Origin: Hordeum vulgare subsp. vulgare
Lineage: Eukaryota; Streptophyta; Magnoliopsida; Poales; Poaceae
Direction: 5' to 3'
DNA length: 64,000 nt
Assembly (NCBI RefSeq): GCF_904849725.1
Contig: NC_058519.1
Coordinates: forward strand, 535,316,316-535,380,315
The notes below the pieces were generated by a model that had not been told where the DNA came from, made no database searches, and was given only the letters and a program-made list of their open reading frames with translations. Below are positions 23,324 to 34,114 of this stretch, one piece after another. Within the stretch, counting starts at the first letter, position 1; each line of letters starts with the position of its first letter. The position numbers were made by a program, and so were the translations under genes.

Positions 23324-24832
23324 TGCTACTTCTCTTGCCTGCATTGGTTTCTACCTTGAAGAGGAAAGGGTGATGCAGCACAGTAGCAGTAAGTATTTCC
23401 CTCAGTTTTGAGAACCAAGGTATCAATCCAGTAGGAGAATCAAGCCAAGTGTCCAGAGTACCTGCGCAAACACAAACAAGCTTGCACCCAACGCTATAAA
23501 GGGGTTGTCAATCCTTCAAGATTAACTGCAAAGTGAGATCTGGAGGTGGAAAGTGCAACAAAGTAAAAGTGTAAGGCTGAAAATATGGTGTGGAGTAGAC
23601 CCGGGGGCCATGGTGTTCACTAGAGGCTTCTCTCAAAATAGCAAATATTACGGTGGGTGAACAAATTACTATCGCGCAATTGATAGAACCGCGCAAAGTC
23701 ATGCCGATATCTAAGGCAATGATCATACATATAGGCATCACATCCGAGACAAGTAGACCGATACTGTCTGCATCTACTACTATTACTCCACACATCGACC
23801 GCTATCCAGCATGCATCTAGTGTATTGAGTTCATGACGAACACAGTAACGCGTTAAGCAAGATGACATGATGTAGAGGTATAAACTAAAACCAATGATGT
23901 AAACCCCATCTTTTTACCCTTGATGGCAACAACACGATGCAGTCCTCTCTACCCCTTCTGTCACTGGGTGAGGTCACCGCATGGTATGAACCCAAAACCT
24001 AGCACTTCTCCCATTGCAAGAATCATAGATCAAGTTGGCCAAACAAAACCCACAACTCGAAGAGAATTACAAGGATATGAAATCATGCATATAAGAGCTC
24101 AGAAGAAACTCAAATAAGATTCATAGATAATCTGATCATAAATCCACAATTCATCAGATCTCGACAAACACACCGCAAAAAAAGATTACATCAGATAGAT
24201 TTCCATGAAGATCATGGAGAACTTTGTATTGAAGATCCAAGAGAGAGAAGAAGCCAACTAGCTACTAGCTATGGACCCGAAGGTCCATGGGGAACTACTC
24301 ACGCATCATCGGAGGGACCATGGTGTTGATGAAGAAGCCCTCTGTATCCGAATCCCCCCTCCGGCAGGGCACCAGAACGTGCCCCACATGGGATCTTGCG
24401 GAGACAGAAGCTTGCGTCGGCGGAAAAGTATTTTCGTGGATCTCTCCCGGAGTTTTGGATTTTTCGGGAATTTATAGGCAGAAGAGGTAGGGCAAATGAG
24501 CCACAGGGGGGCCACAAGCCTGCTAGGCGTGACCCCCCTGGCCGCGCCTAGGGGGCTTGTGGCCTCCCCTGGTGGCCTCTGCCTTGGTTCTCACATCCCC
24601 TGCGTATCTTCTGTTCCGGAAAAATCTTTTCGGAAATTTTATTCCATTTGGACACCGTATAAAATTATCCTCTGAAAAGGGTCAAAAACACGGAAAAAAC
24701 AGGAACTCGCACTTGGCACTGAGTTGATAAGTTAGTCCAAAAAATGATATAAAAGGCATACAAAACATCCAAAGTTTGACAAGATAATAGCATGGGACCA
24801 TAAAAAATTATAGATACGTTGGAGACGTATCA
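23324..24832 (-). mobile_element. 3' LTR of the nested minus-strand Gypsy
   Basis: Outer end TGCTACTTCTCTTGCC, inner end GAGACGTATCA. On the plus strand, immediately inside, CCCCAAGCTTAA is the reversed polypurine tract. Confidence 0.85.
24470..24563 (-). promoter_or_regulatory. LTR promoter: TATA box preceded by a GC-rich hairpin
   Basis: On the minus strand the TATA box GCCTATAAATTCCC lies at about 24467-24480. Upstream, the arms 24511-24529 (GCCACAAGCCTGCTAGGCG) and 24545-24563 (CGCCTAGGGGGCTTGTGGC) pair at 17 of 19 positions around a 15-nt loop. Confidence 0.7.
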
Positions 24833-24848
24833 AGCATCCCCAAGCTTA
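24833..24848 (-). promoter_or_regulatory. Polypurine tract
   Basis: The minus strand reads TTAAGCTTGGGGATGCT and is followed at once by the LTR start TGATACG. It is identical in layout to the tract before 51202. Confidence 0.75.
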
Positions 24849-25820
24849 ACTCCTGCTTGTCCTCGAGTAGGGAAGTGATAAAGACTGAATTTTTGATGTG
24901 GAATGCTACCTAGCATAGTTGTACTTTGTAACTCCTTTCATGTGACATGAATGTTCAGATCCGTAAGATTTAAAACAATAGTTTGCTATTTACATGAAAA
25001 CAATAATACTTCAAGCAAACTAGCAAGGTAATCATGAACTTTCGAAATAACAAGGTCAAAGAAAGTTATCCCTACAAAATCATATAGTCTTGCTATGCTC
25101 CGTCATCCCCACACAACTAATTTAAATCATGCACAACCCCGGTATTGGCCAAGTAATTGTTTTTGAACTCTTACTTTCTCAAACCTTTTTCAACTCTCAC
25201 GCAATACATGAGCGTGAGCCATGGATATAGCACTATAGGTGGAATAGAATGTGGTGGAGGTTGTGAGACAAAAAGGAGGAGATGGTCACATCGAGTCAGC
25301 GTATCAAAGGGCTATGGAGATGCCCATTAATTGATATCAATGTGAATGAGTAGGGATTGTCGTACAACGGATGCACTAGAGCTATAAGTATGTGAAAGCT
25401 CAAAAGGAGAAATAGTGGGTGTGCATCCAACTTGCTTGCTCACGAAGACCTAGGGCAATTTTGAGGAAGCCTGTCATTGGAATATACAAGCCAAGTTATA
25501 TAATGAAGATTCTCACTAGCATATGGTGGTGACAAAACGAGAGGCTCTCAATCATGAAGAACATGCTCCTATTATGAAGCACAAGTGTGGAAAGAGATAG
25601 TAGCATTGTCCCTTCTCTCTTTTTCTCTTTTTTTTGTTTGGGCTCTTTGGCCTCTTTCCATATCTCTCTTTTTTTGTGGGCAACTTTGGCTTCCTTTTTT
25701 TTGATTTCCTCACATGTGACAATGCTCTAATAATGATGATCATCACACTTTTATTTACTCATAGCTCAAAGCTTAGAATGATGATGACTCTATAGGAAAT
25801 GCCTCCGGTAGTGTACCGGG

Positions 25821-26051
25821 ATGTGCAACGATCTTGCTTGGCGTATGACGTTGAAACATCTCGCTAGCTATGTTACGATCATGCAATGGAAATATGAGAG
25901 TGACGGCACAAGTCATGAGACGGAACGGTGGGACTTTCATGGCAATATATCTCGGAATGGCTATGAAAATGCCATAGTAAGTAGGTATGGTGGCTGTTTT
26001 GAGGAAGGCATATGGTGGGTTTGTGCACCGGCGAAAATTGCACGGTACTAG
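25821..26051 (+). CDS. Small antisense ORF, 76 residues, conserved among family copies
   Basis: This ORF is antisense to gag, between gag-protease and the polypurine tract. It contains ETERWDFHGNISRNGYENA and RYGGCFEEGIWWVC and ends before a stop at 26051. The same ORF is open in the two other copies of the family (49991-50197 minus strand and 63782-63988 plus strand), with many substitutions but no insertion or deletion over the shared 68 codons. I do not recognise a domain. It may be a chance ORF in a constrained RNA region, or a real antisense product. The start is uncertain: a stop lies just upstream of this ATG, and the shared start is the second ATG (25845). Confidence 0.3.
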   Translation: MCNDLAWRMTLKHLASYVTIMQWKYESDGTSHETERWDFHGNISRNGYENAIVSRYGGCFEEGIWWVCAPAKIARY

Positions 26052-26778
26052 AGAGGCTAGCAATGGTGGAAGGTGAAAGTGCATCTATACCATGGACTCA
26101 CATTAGTCATGAAGAACTCACATACTTATTGCAGAAGTTTTTATTAGTAATCAAAACAAAGTGCTAAATGCGTACTCCTGGGGGAAGGGTTGGTAGGTGT
26201 TAACCATCGCACGATCCCGACCGCAACACAAAGGATGACGATCAATAGATCAATTATGCTCCGACTTCCTAACATAGCGGTTCACCATACATGCATGTTA
26301 CGAGAACCACTAACTTCAACACAAGTATTTCTAGATTCACAAAACCCTACTAACATAACTTTTAATATTACCGAATCCACATCTCAAAACTAATTGAGAA
26401 GAATTAAACTTCTCTTTCTACTCAATGCACATGAAGATGGAAGTTTTATTGTATCCTCTTTGGGTACCTATCACCTTTGGGACTACTTTCATAGCACAAG
26501 CCAACTACCAAGTTACGCACCGCCGTGCTCTAAAAGATCTAAGTGAAGCACATAGAGCAAAATTGTCTAGCTCAAAATATATAAGTGAAGCACAATGAGT
26601 ATTCTAGCAAATTCACGATGAGTGCATGTCTCTCTCAAAAGGTGTGAAGCAAGGATGATTGTGACACAACAACAAGAAAAGACTCCTACGATACAAGACG
26701 CTCCAAGAAAAACACATATCATGTGGTGAATAAAAATATAGCTCCAAGTAATGTTACCGATGGATAGAAGACGAAAGA

Positions 26779-26861
26779 GGGGATGCCTTCCCGGGGCATC
26801 CCCAAGCTTAGGCTTTTTGGTGTCCTTGAATTTGGCTTGGGATGCCTTGGGCATCCCCAAG
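26779..26861 (-). repeat. Two adjacent hairpins containing polypurine-like motifs
   Basis: GGGGATGCC/GGCATCCCC form a perfect 9-bp stem at 26779-26803. CTTGGGATGCC and GGCATCCCCAAG form a second stem at 26836-26861. On the minus strand both contain the CTTGGGGATGC core of the polypurine tract. The same pair occurs in the plus-strand sister element at 49073-49155. Confidence 0.75.
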
Positions 26862-27565
26862 CTTGAGCTCTTTCCACTCTTTATCCCTTTTTCCATGAGA
26901 ACATCACCCAAAACTTCAAAACTTCACAACACAAAACTTAAACAGAAACTCATGATATCATTAGCACAAGAAAATAAACTACCACCTCTTGAGGTACTGT
27001 AGCAATCTTGATTTATATTTATATTGGTGTTAGATTACTGTATTCTCACTTTTACATGGCTAGTACCCCCGATACTATCCATAGTTTCATCAAAACAAGC
27101 AACCAACACAACAAAAACAGAATCTGTCAACAACAGACCAGTCTGTAGCAATCTGTATACTTCGTATACTTATGGTACCTCAAAAATTCTGAAAAACTAC
27201 GACGGACTGGGAAAAAGGCATACCAACCAGCAGCAAAAAGAATCAACTCAAATGCTCTTTCTGCATAAAAATGAAAAATAATTTCTTGAGCGAAAAGTTT
27301 CTGTCTTTTTCCAGCAGGATCAAACAACCAACACCAAACTAGTCATAAAGGTTTTGCTTGGCTCAAACACAAAAGACACAATCATAACAGAATTATGATG
27401 GTGTGGACGCAACAAAACATAAAGAAAAAGATAAATTCATTGGGTTGCCTCCCAACAAGTGCTATTGTTTAACGCCCTTAGCAAGGCATAAGGTGATGGA
27501 ATCACGTATCGTCATCTTTGGTACTCAAACCATAAGTAGCCCTCATCATGGATTCATAGGCAATC

Positions 27566-29446
27566 TTATTTTCTTTCTAGGAAAATGCTCCATGCCCTTC
27601 ATTAAAGGAAATTGAAACCTAATATTCCCTTCCTGCATATCGATGATAGCACCAATAGTTCACCAAGAATGATAGGGCATGTAGGATTGCAATCAATATC
27701 AAACACAATGAAATCCACGGGTACATAGTTCCTATTGGCAATAATAAGAATATCATTGATCCTTCCCATGGGTTTCTTGATAGTAGAATCCGCAAGATGC
27801 AAATTAAGAGAGCAATCCTCAATCTCATTAAAGCCTAGAACATCACATAAAGACTTTGGAATCGCGGAAACACTAGCACCCAAATCACACAAGGCATTGC
27901 ATTCATAGTTTTTGATTTTGATTTTGATAGTAGGTTCCCACTCATCATGAAGCTTTCTAGGAATAGAAACTTCCAACTGTAGTTTCTCTTCAAGAGATTT
28001 TATCATAGCATCGATGATATGATCGGTAAAGGCCTTGTTTTGGCTATAAGCGTCTGGAGAGTTTAGCATGGATTGCATCAAGGAAATGCATTCAATCAAA
28101 GAGCAACTATCATAATTGAATTCCTTGAAATCTAAAGTAGTAGTTTCATTACTACTCAAAGTTTTGATATCTTCTACTCCACTTTGAATGCTTTTAGCAT
28201 CAAGATAGATGGACTCCGAATCATTGGGCCGTTTTTCAACCAAAGTGGATACATATCCAGCCCCATCATCATTAGGTTTGACACTAGAAAACAAGGATTC
28301 AATGGGATCCACACCAAGCACTTTAAGATCTTCGTGATTCTTATCACGAGAACACGCCTTTTTAAGCCATTCATGTCTAGCACGAATTTGGGCGGTTCTT
28401 TCTTTGCTCTCATTCATGGAAACACGCATAGCTTTCAAAGTTTCATCCATATTGATCTTGGGAGGAGCACATCTAACTTTCAAAGCACCAATATCAATAT
28501 ACATTCTATCAACGCTCCTAGCCAAATCATCAATTTTGAGTAGTTTTTCCTCTATGGACGCATTGAAAATCTATTGCGAGTTGATAAACTCTTTGATATT
28601 ACTCTCTAGATCAGTGGGTAATCTATTGTAATTTTCATGAGTATTGTTGTAGGAGTTGCCAAAGTTATTAGATGGGGTTACTAGGAAAAGGCCTAGGAAC
28701 ATAGTTTCCTCTAAAAGCATTGTTGTTGCCAAAATTATTCCTACCAACAAAATTAATGTACAAGCTAGCGCTGCTACTCTCAATCAAGGAAGACAAGGGC
28801 ATATCATTAGGTCTAAAGGAGTTCTTCTACTAGCAACCAAATGCATTAACTCATCCATCTTAGCACTCAACGAGTTAATTTCTTCTATAGTGTGTACCTT
28901 CTTACTAGTTGGTGACCTTTCAGTGTGCCACTGAGAGTAGTTCGTCATGATATTGTCTAGGAGTTTTGTGGCTTCTCCTAACATGATTTCCATGAACGTT
29001 CCACCTGAGGCGGAGTCCAAGATATTTCTAGAAGCGAAATTCAAGCCAGCGTAGAAGATTTGTATAATCATCCAAAGACTCAAGCCATGAGCGGGACAAT
29101 TTCTAATCATGAATTTCATTCTCTCCCAAGATTGTGCAGCATGTTCATGATCAAGTTGCTTGAAATTCATGATATCATTACGGAGAGAGATAATCTTAGC
29201 CGGCGGAAAATACTTGGATATATAAGCATCTTTCTTCTTTTGCATATCGCAAAGCTCAATGAAGGTATTAAGATGGGATGCAGCATCTTCACTAGGAAGG
29301 CCGGAGAATTGCTCTTTCAGATAAAGATTCAGCAAAGCAGCATTGATTCCGTATGACTCCGCACTAGTGGCGGGAGCAATCAGAGTACTAATAAAATCAT
29401 TATTATTAGTATTCGAGAAGTCGCAAAGTTTGGTTCTTTCAGTCAT
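27566..29446 (-). pseudogene. Gypsy gag-protease polyprotein with a 37-codon deletion
   Basis: The start ATG at 29446 gives TERTKLCDFSNTNNNDFIS. Gag blocks follow: LKEQFSGLPSEDAASHLNTF, then AYISKYFPPAKIISLRNDI, and FKQLDHEHAAQSWERMKFMI. The segment equivalent to VKTWFSSLPKNSIDSW in the sister copy is absent. After frameshifts near 28780, a second half reads VRCAPPKINMDETLKAMRVS and then the protease NYECNALCDLGASVSAIPKS, with DLGAS as catalytic motif. A deletion of about 14 bp at about 27670 removes the G-R-P-F-L-R stretch after TCPIILG and shifts the frame to the end. Family role: particle protein and maturation protease. The copy is inactive. Confidence 0.85.
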
Positions 29447-29690
29447 GGGGACTTCAGCAAGCAAACAAGCACACAAGCGAACAGAAAGCAAGCGTGAGAA
29501 AAGGGCGAGCGAAAAAGGCAAATATTTTTGTAATTTTTTGTTTTTCAAAAGTGGGGGGAGGAAAACGAGAGGCAAAAAAAATTAAATGCAAGAGATGAGT
29601 TTGCGACACTTACTTGGATGAGCTTCAGCTAGAATAATCCCCGGTGGCAGAAATTGACACGTTGACGGGAGACTATTCTTGACTTGATCC

Positions 29691-29708
29691 TCCCCGGCAA
29701 CGGCGCCA
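29691..29708 (-). promoter_or_regulatory. Primer-binding site, tRNA-Asp type
   Basis: The minus strand reads TGGCGCCGTTGCCGGGGA, complementary to the 3' end of plant tRNA-Asp as I know it. It lies 11 bp inside the 5' LTR. Confidence 0.85.
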
Positions 29709-29719
29709 GAAATCCTTCT

Positions 29720-31227
29720 TGCTACCTCTTGAGCTTGCGTTGTTTTTCCCTTGAAGAGGAAAGGGTGATGCAGCACAGTAGAAGTAAGTATTTCCCTCAG
29801 TTTTGAGAACCAAGGTATCAATCCAGTAGGAGAATCAAGCCGAGTGTCGAGAGTACCTGCGCAAACACAAACAAGCTTGCACCCAATGCTATAAAGGGGT
29901 TGTCAATCCCTTCAAGATTGGTTGCAAACTGAGATCTGAAGGCGGAAAGTGCAATGAAGTAAAAGTGTAAGGCTGAAAATATGGTGTGGAGTAGACCCGG
30001 GGGCCATAATGTTCACTAGAGGCTTCTCTCAAAATAGCAAATATTATGGTGGGTGAACAAATTACTGTCGAGCAATTGATAGAACCGTGCAAAGTCATGA
30101 TGATATCTAAGGCAATGATCATACATATAGGCATCACGTCCGAGACAAGTAGACCGATACTGTCTGCATCTACTACCATTACTCCACACATCGATCGATA
30201 TCCAGCATGCATCTAGTGTATTGAGTTCATGACTAACAGAGTAACGCCTTAAGCAAGATGACATGATGTAGAGGGATAAACTCAAACCAATGATGTAAAC
30301 CCCATATTTTGACCCTTGATGGAAACAACACGATGTGTGCCTTGCTACCCCTTCTGTCACCGGGTGAGGTCACCGCACGGCATGAACCCAAAACCAAGCA
30401 CTTCTCCCATTGCAAGAATCATAGATCAAGTTGGCCAAACAAAACCCACAACTCGAAGACAATTACAAGATATGAAATCATGCATATAAGAGATCAGAAG
30501 AAACTCAAATAAGATTCATAGATAATCTGATGATAAATCCACAATTCATCGGATCTCGACAAAAACACCGCAAAAGAAGATTACGTCGGATAGATCTCCA
30601 TGAAGATCATGGAGAACTTTGTATTGAAGATCGAAGAGAGCGAAGAAGCCATCTAGCTACTAGCTATGGACCCGAAGGTCTATGGTGAATTACTCACGCA
30701 TCAACGGAGAGGCCATGGTGTTGATGAAGAAGCCCTTCGTATCCGAATCCCCCTCTGGCAGGGCACCAGAACGTGCCCCAGATGGGATCTTGTGGAGACA
30801 GAAGCTTGCGGCGGCGAAAAAGTATTTTCGTGGATCTCTCGTGCAGTTTTGGATTTTTCGGGAATTTATAGGCGGAAGAGGTAGGGCAGACGAGCCACAC
30901 GGGTCCCACAAGCCTGCTTGGCGTGGGCCCCCTGGCCACACCTAGGGGGCTTGTGGCCTCCCGTGGTGGCCTCTTCCTTGGTTCTCATGTCCCGTGCGTA
31001 TCTTCTGTTCCGGAAAAAATCTTTTCGGAAGTTTTATTCCGTTTGGACACCGTTTAAAATTCTCCTCTGAAAAGGGTCAAAAACACGGAAAAAACAGGAA
31101 CTGGCACTTGGCACTGAGTTGATAAGTTAGTCCCAAAAAAGATATAAAAGGCATACAAAACATCCAAAGTTTGACAAGATAATAGCATGGAACCATCAAA
31201 AATTATAGATACGTTGGAGACGTATCA
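29720..31227 (-). mobile_element. 5' LTR of the nested minus-strand Gypsy
   Basis: Outer end CGTATCA at 31227, inner end TGCTACCTCTTGAGC at 29720, length 1508 bp. A GC-rich hairpin lies at about 30906-30956 and a TATA box (GCCTATAAATTCCC on the minus strand) at about 30864-30871. Confidence 0.85.
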
Positions 31228-32935
31228 ATGAGCATCTACGAGAGGAGAGATTGTATCTACATACCCTTGTATATCACTAAGCGGAAGCATTAAAGAATGC
31301 GGTTGATGTAGTGGTACGTCTTCGCGATCCAATCACGATCCGTCCCACGAACTCCCGATCGAGCTCCGAACGGATGACACCTCCGCATTCAGCACACATG
31401 CAAATCGATGACATATCTGCCTCCTCGATCCAGCGAGTGAGGGTGGAGTGGTAGAGGAGTTCTCTGGCAACACGACATCGTGGTGGCGGTGGTGGTGGTG
31501 CTATCCCGGTAGGGCTACGCCGAGCGCTACCAAAACTGCAAACGGAGGAGAAAACGATCTAGGGAGAGAGAGGGGCACCAAGGGCTTCGTGTGTGCTCTT
31601 GGGGCGCCCCTCCCCTCTATATATAGGTGGAGGCGCGTGGGGAACAACAGCTCCAAGCCCTAGGGCGCATGCAAGGGGGGAGGAGGTGGAATCCTACTCC
31701 CCCTCCTTCCCTTCCATTCAAAGGTGGAATTTCCACCTTTCCCAACTGCATGGGCCTTAAGGGACTTGTGCGCTTGGCCCAATAAGGCCACAATGTCTCC
31801 CTTCCAACTCCATGCAAACCCTCAAGATGTGGTAGAACTCTTGGTGGACTTCCGGACTCCTTCGGAAGTTTTCGAAACCTTCGAGAAGCTTCCCGGTATA
31901 ATACCAGAAAAACCCAAAACTTTTTTGATAGCCGAAATATGACTTCCCATATATAAATCTTTACCTCTGGACCATTCAGGAGCTCCTCGTAATGTGTGGG
32001 ATCTCATCCGGGACTCCGAACAACTTCCAGTTCCCATCACACATAACTCATTAATACCAAATCTTGAGCGAACCTTAAGTGTGCACACCGTGCGGGTTCG
32101 AGAACTATGCACACATGACCAAGACACTCTCGGGTCAGTAACCAATAGCAGGACATGGATGTCCATATTTGCTCCTACATATTCTACGAAGATCTTTATC
32201 GGCTGAACCACGATGTCAAGGATTCAATCAATCGCGTATACAATTCCCTTTGTCTATCAGTATGTTACTTGCCCGAGATTCGATCGTCGATATCTCCATA
32301 ACTAGTTCAATATCGTTACCGGCAAGTCTCTTTACTCATTCCGTAATACAAGATCTCGTGACTAACTCCTTAGTCACATTGCTTACAAGGCTTATTGCAA
32401 CGTTGTTTTACCGAGTGGGCCTCGAGATACCTCTCTGTCACACGGAGTGACAAATCCGAGTCTTGATCCGTGCCAACCAAAAAGACACCTCCGGAGATAC
32501 CTGTAGAGCACCTTTATAGTCACCCAGTTACGTTGTGACTTTTGATACACACAAGGTATTCCTCTCGTGTACGGGAGTTGCATGATCTCATGGTCATAGG
32601 AATAGATACATTGACATGCAGAAAACAGTAGCAATAAACTGACAAAATTATATGCTACATTCATAGTTTGGGTCTTGTTCGTCACATCATTCTCCTAATG
32701 ATGTGTTCCTGTTATCAAACGACATCTCATGTCTATGGCCAGGAAACCTTGACCATCTTTGGTCAACGAGCTAGTCCTTCAGAGGCTTACTAGGGATAGT
32801 GTGTTGTCTATGTATCCACACATGTATTTGAGTTTCTAATCAATACAATTCTAGTATGGATAATAAGCGATTATCATGAATGAGGAAATATTATAATAAT
32901 CATTTTATTATGGCCTCTAGGGCATATTTCCAACA
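31228..32935 (-). mobile_element. Copia 5' LTR, main fragment
   Basis: It resumes with ATGAGCATCTACGAGAGG, aligning with GTGAGGACCATCTATGAGAGG in the left LTR (about 17317-17337), and runs to CCAACA at 32935. A TATA-like CACCTATATATAGAGG is at about 31614-31629 on the minus strand. Sequence missing relative to the left LTR at the junction shows that some bases were lost around the Gypsy insertion. Confidence 0.85.
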
Positions 32936-32940
32936 CCAGG

Positions 32941-34114
32941 CGCCCACTAGGCACCAGGGTGCGCCACCCCTTTGGCGCGCCCTAGTGGGTAGTGGGGACC
33001 TCAGGTCTCCGCTGACCCTGAGCTCAGCACTATATAATCCTATTTGGAGAGAAAAATAGGAGAGGAAGTTTCATCATGTTCCATAATATGGAGCCGTCGC
33101 CACCCTGTGTTCTTCATCGGGAGGACACATGATGAGCCCATTTGGGGCTCCAGAGAGGGATCTTTTGTCTTCATCATCAATAACCCTTCTTCATCACCGA
33201 TTCCATGATGCTTCCCACCAGGAGTGAGTAATTCCTTCGTAGGCTTGCTAGTCAGTGAGGAGTTGGATGAGATTCATCATGTAATCGAGTTAGTTTTGTT
33301 AGGGATAGATCACTAGTATCCACTATGTTTGTAGATTGATGTTGATATGACTTTGTCATGATTAATGCTTGTTACTAGGGCCCGAGTACCATGATTTCAG
33401 ATCTGAACCGTTTATGTTTTCACCATTATATCTATGTTCTTGATGCGATCTTGCAAGTCATATGCACCTACTACATGTTAGGATCCGCATACCCCAAAGT
33501 GACATTAATTGGGATTCTTTCCGATGATTACCTTAGTATGAGGACTTCATGTATTCACTATGTGTTAATGCTTTGCTATGGTTCACTATTAAAAGGAGGC
33601 CTTAATATCCCTTAGTTTCCTTATGGACCCCACTGCCACGAGAGGGTAGGACAAAACATGGCATGCAAGTTCGTTTCCATAAGCACGTATGACTATTTAT
33701 AGAATACATGCCTACAGTATAAGGATGAACAGGAACTAGTTATGTGTTGCCCTAGGTTACGACTATTATATGATGAATATTTTCCAACAATATCACCAAT
33801 CCAATGCCTACGAGTTTTCCGCATATTGCTCTTGCTAAGTTACTACTATTTCTACTTCTGTTACAACTGCTACAAAACTTCTATCACTGTTACCGTTGCT
33901 ATTGCTACTATTACCACTGCTATCAAAACTATCATATTATTGTGCTATTTATCACTATGTTGCAGATATTAAATCTCCAAGGGTGGTTCAATTGACAACT
34001 CAGTTATTAATACCCACAAATATTCTTTGGCTCCCCTTGTGTCGAATCTATAAATTTGGGTTGAATACTCTACCCTAAAAAACTATTGTGATCCCCTATA
34101 CTTATGGGTTGTGA
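32941..34114 (+). mobile_element. Athila-like 3' LTR, right part
   Basis: After the second TSD copy CCAGG (32936-32940) the LTR resumes with CGCCCACTAGGCACCAGGG. It contains a TATA box at 33030, a T/A/C-rich trinucleotide stretch (about 33830-33950), and ends with TATACTTATGGGTTGTGA. The end corresponds to GGGTTATCA in the related solo LTR at 60046, so the last bases have mutated away from CA. Confidence 0.75.
33030..33037 (+). promoter_or_regulatory. TATA box in the Athila-like LTR
   Basis: CTATATAATCC lies about 40 bp downstream of a GC-rich hairpin (32943-32992). A transcript start would be expected about 30 bp further, before AGAAAAATAGGAGAGG. Confidence 0.55.

Larger units (their letters stand above)
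23324..31227 (-). mobile_element. Non-autonomous Gypsy element (gag-protease only), nested in the Copia LTR
   Basis: Two LTRs of about 1.51 kb (23324-24832 and 29720-31227) enclose a 4.9-kb interior on the minus strand. It has a primer site, gag-protease and a long 3' non-coding region, but no reverse transcriptase, RNase H or integrase motif. LTR ends are TGATACGTCTCC and GGTAGCA. It belongs to the same family as the elements at 44577-52707 and 61219-64000 (WHAM/Sabrina/Derami-like, name uncertain). Flanking 5-mers CTTCT and ATGAG do not match, so the insertion site has been altered. Confidence 0.85.
17257..32935 (-). mobile_element. Angela/BARE-like Copia element, itself interrupted
   Basis: The element starts TGTTGGGAACGTCGC at 17257 and ends ATATTTCCAACA at 32935. 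It is flanked by the identical 5-bp duplication CCAGG (17252-17256 and 32936-32940). Minus-strand order is 5' LTR (31228-32935 plus 23268-23323), degenerate primer site, gag, protease, integrase, reverse transcriptase remnants, polypurine tract and 3' LTR (17257-18855). A Gypsy element occupies 23324-31227 within the 5' LTR. Without it, this Copia is about 7.8 kb. The LTR terminus (rc GCCTCTAGGGCATATTTCCAA) is the hallmark of the Triticeae Angela/BARE/WIS group. Stops are frequent throughout. Confidence 0.9.
13238..34114 (+). mobile_element. Athila-like (Sabrina-type) Gypsy element, interrupted by a Copia element
   Basis: The plus-strand element has a U3-like stretch and leader (13238-13965), an Athila ORF1-type gene (13966-14903), a 2.1-kb non-coding tail, a polypurine tract (17011-17023) and a 3' LTR beginning TGATACGTCTCC at 17025. 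The LTR is cut at 17256 by the Copia insertion, resumes at 32941, and ends near 34114 at GGGTTGTGA (GGGTTATCA in the related copy ending 60046). A complete 5' LTR is not recognisable; only a U3-like hairpin segment at 13437-13489 resembles the 3' LTR. No pol is present, so this is a non-autonomous or deleted element. Confidence 0.65.

Noticed and set aside
28184..28631. Plus-strand ORFs opposite gag-protease
   Set aside because: Antisense shadows of the minus-strand polyprotein, without equivalents in the plus-strand sister element.
33742..34078. Tyrosine/leucine-rich ORFs in the Athila-like LTR
   Set aside because: They arise from the degraded trinucleotide tract and have no counterpart in the sister LTR frames.
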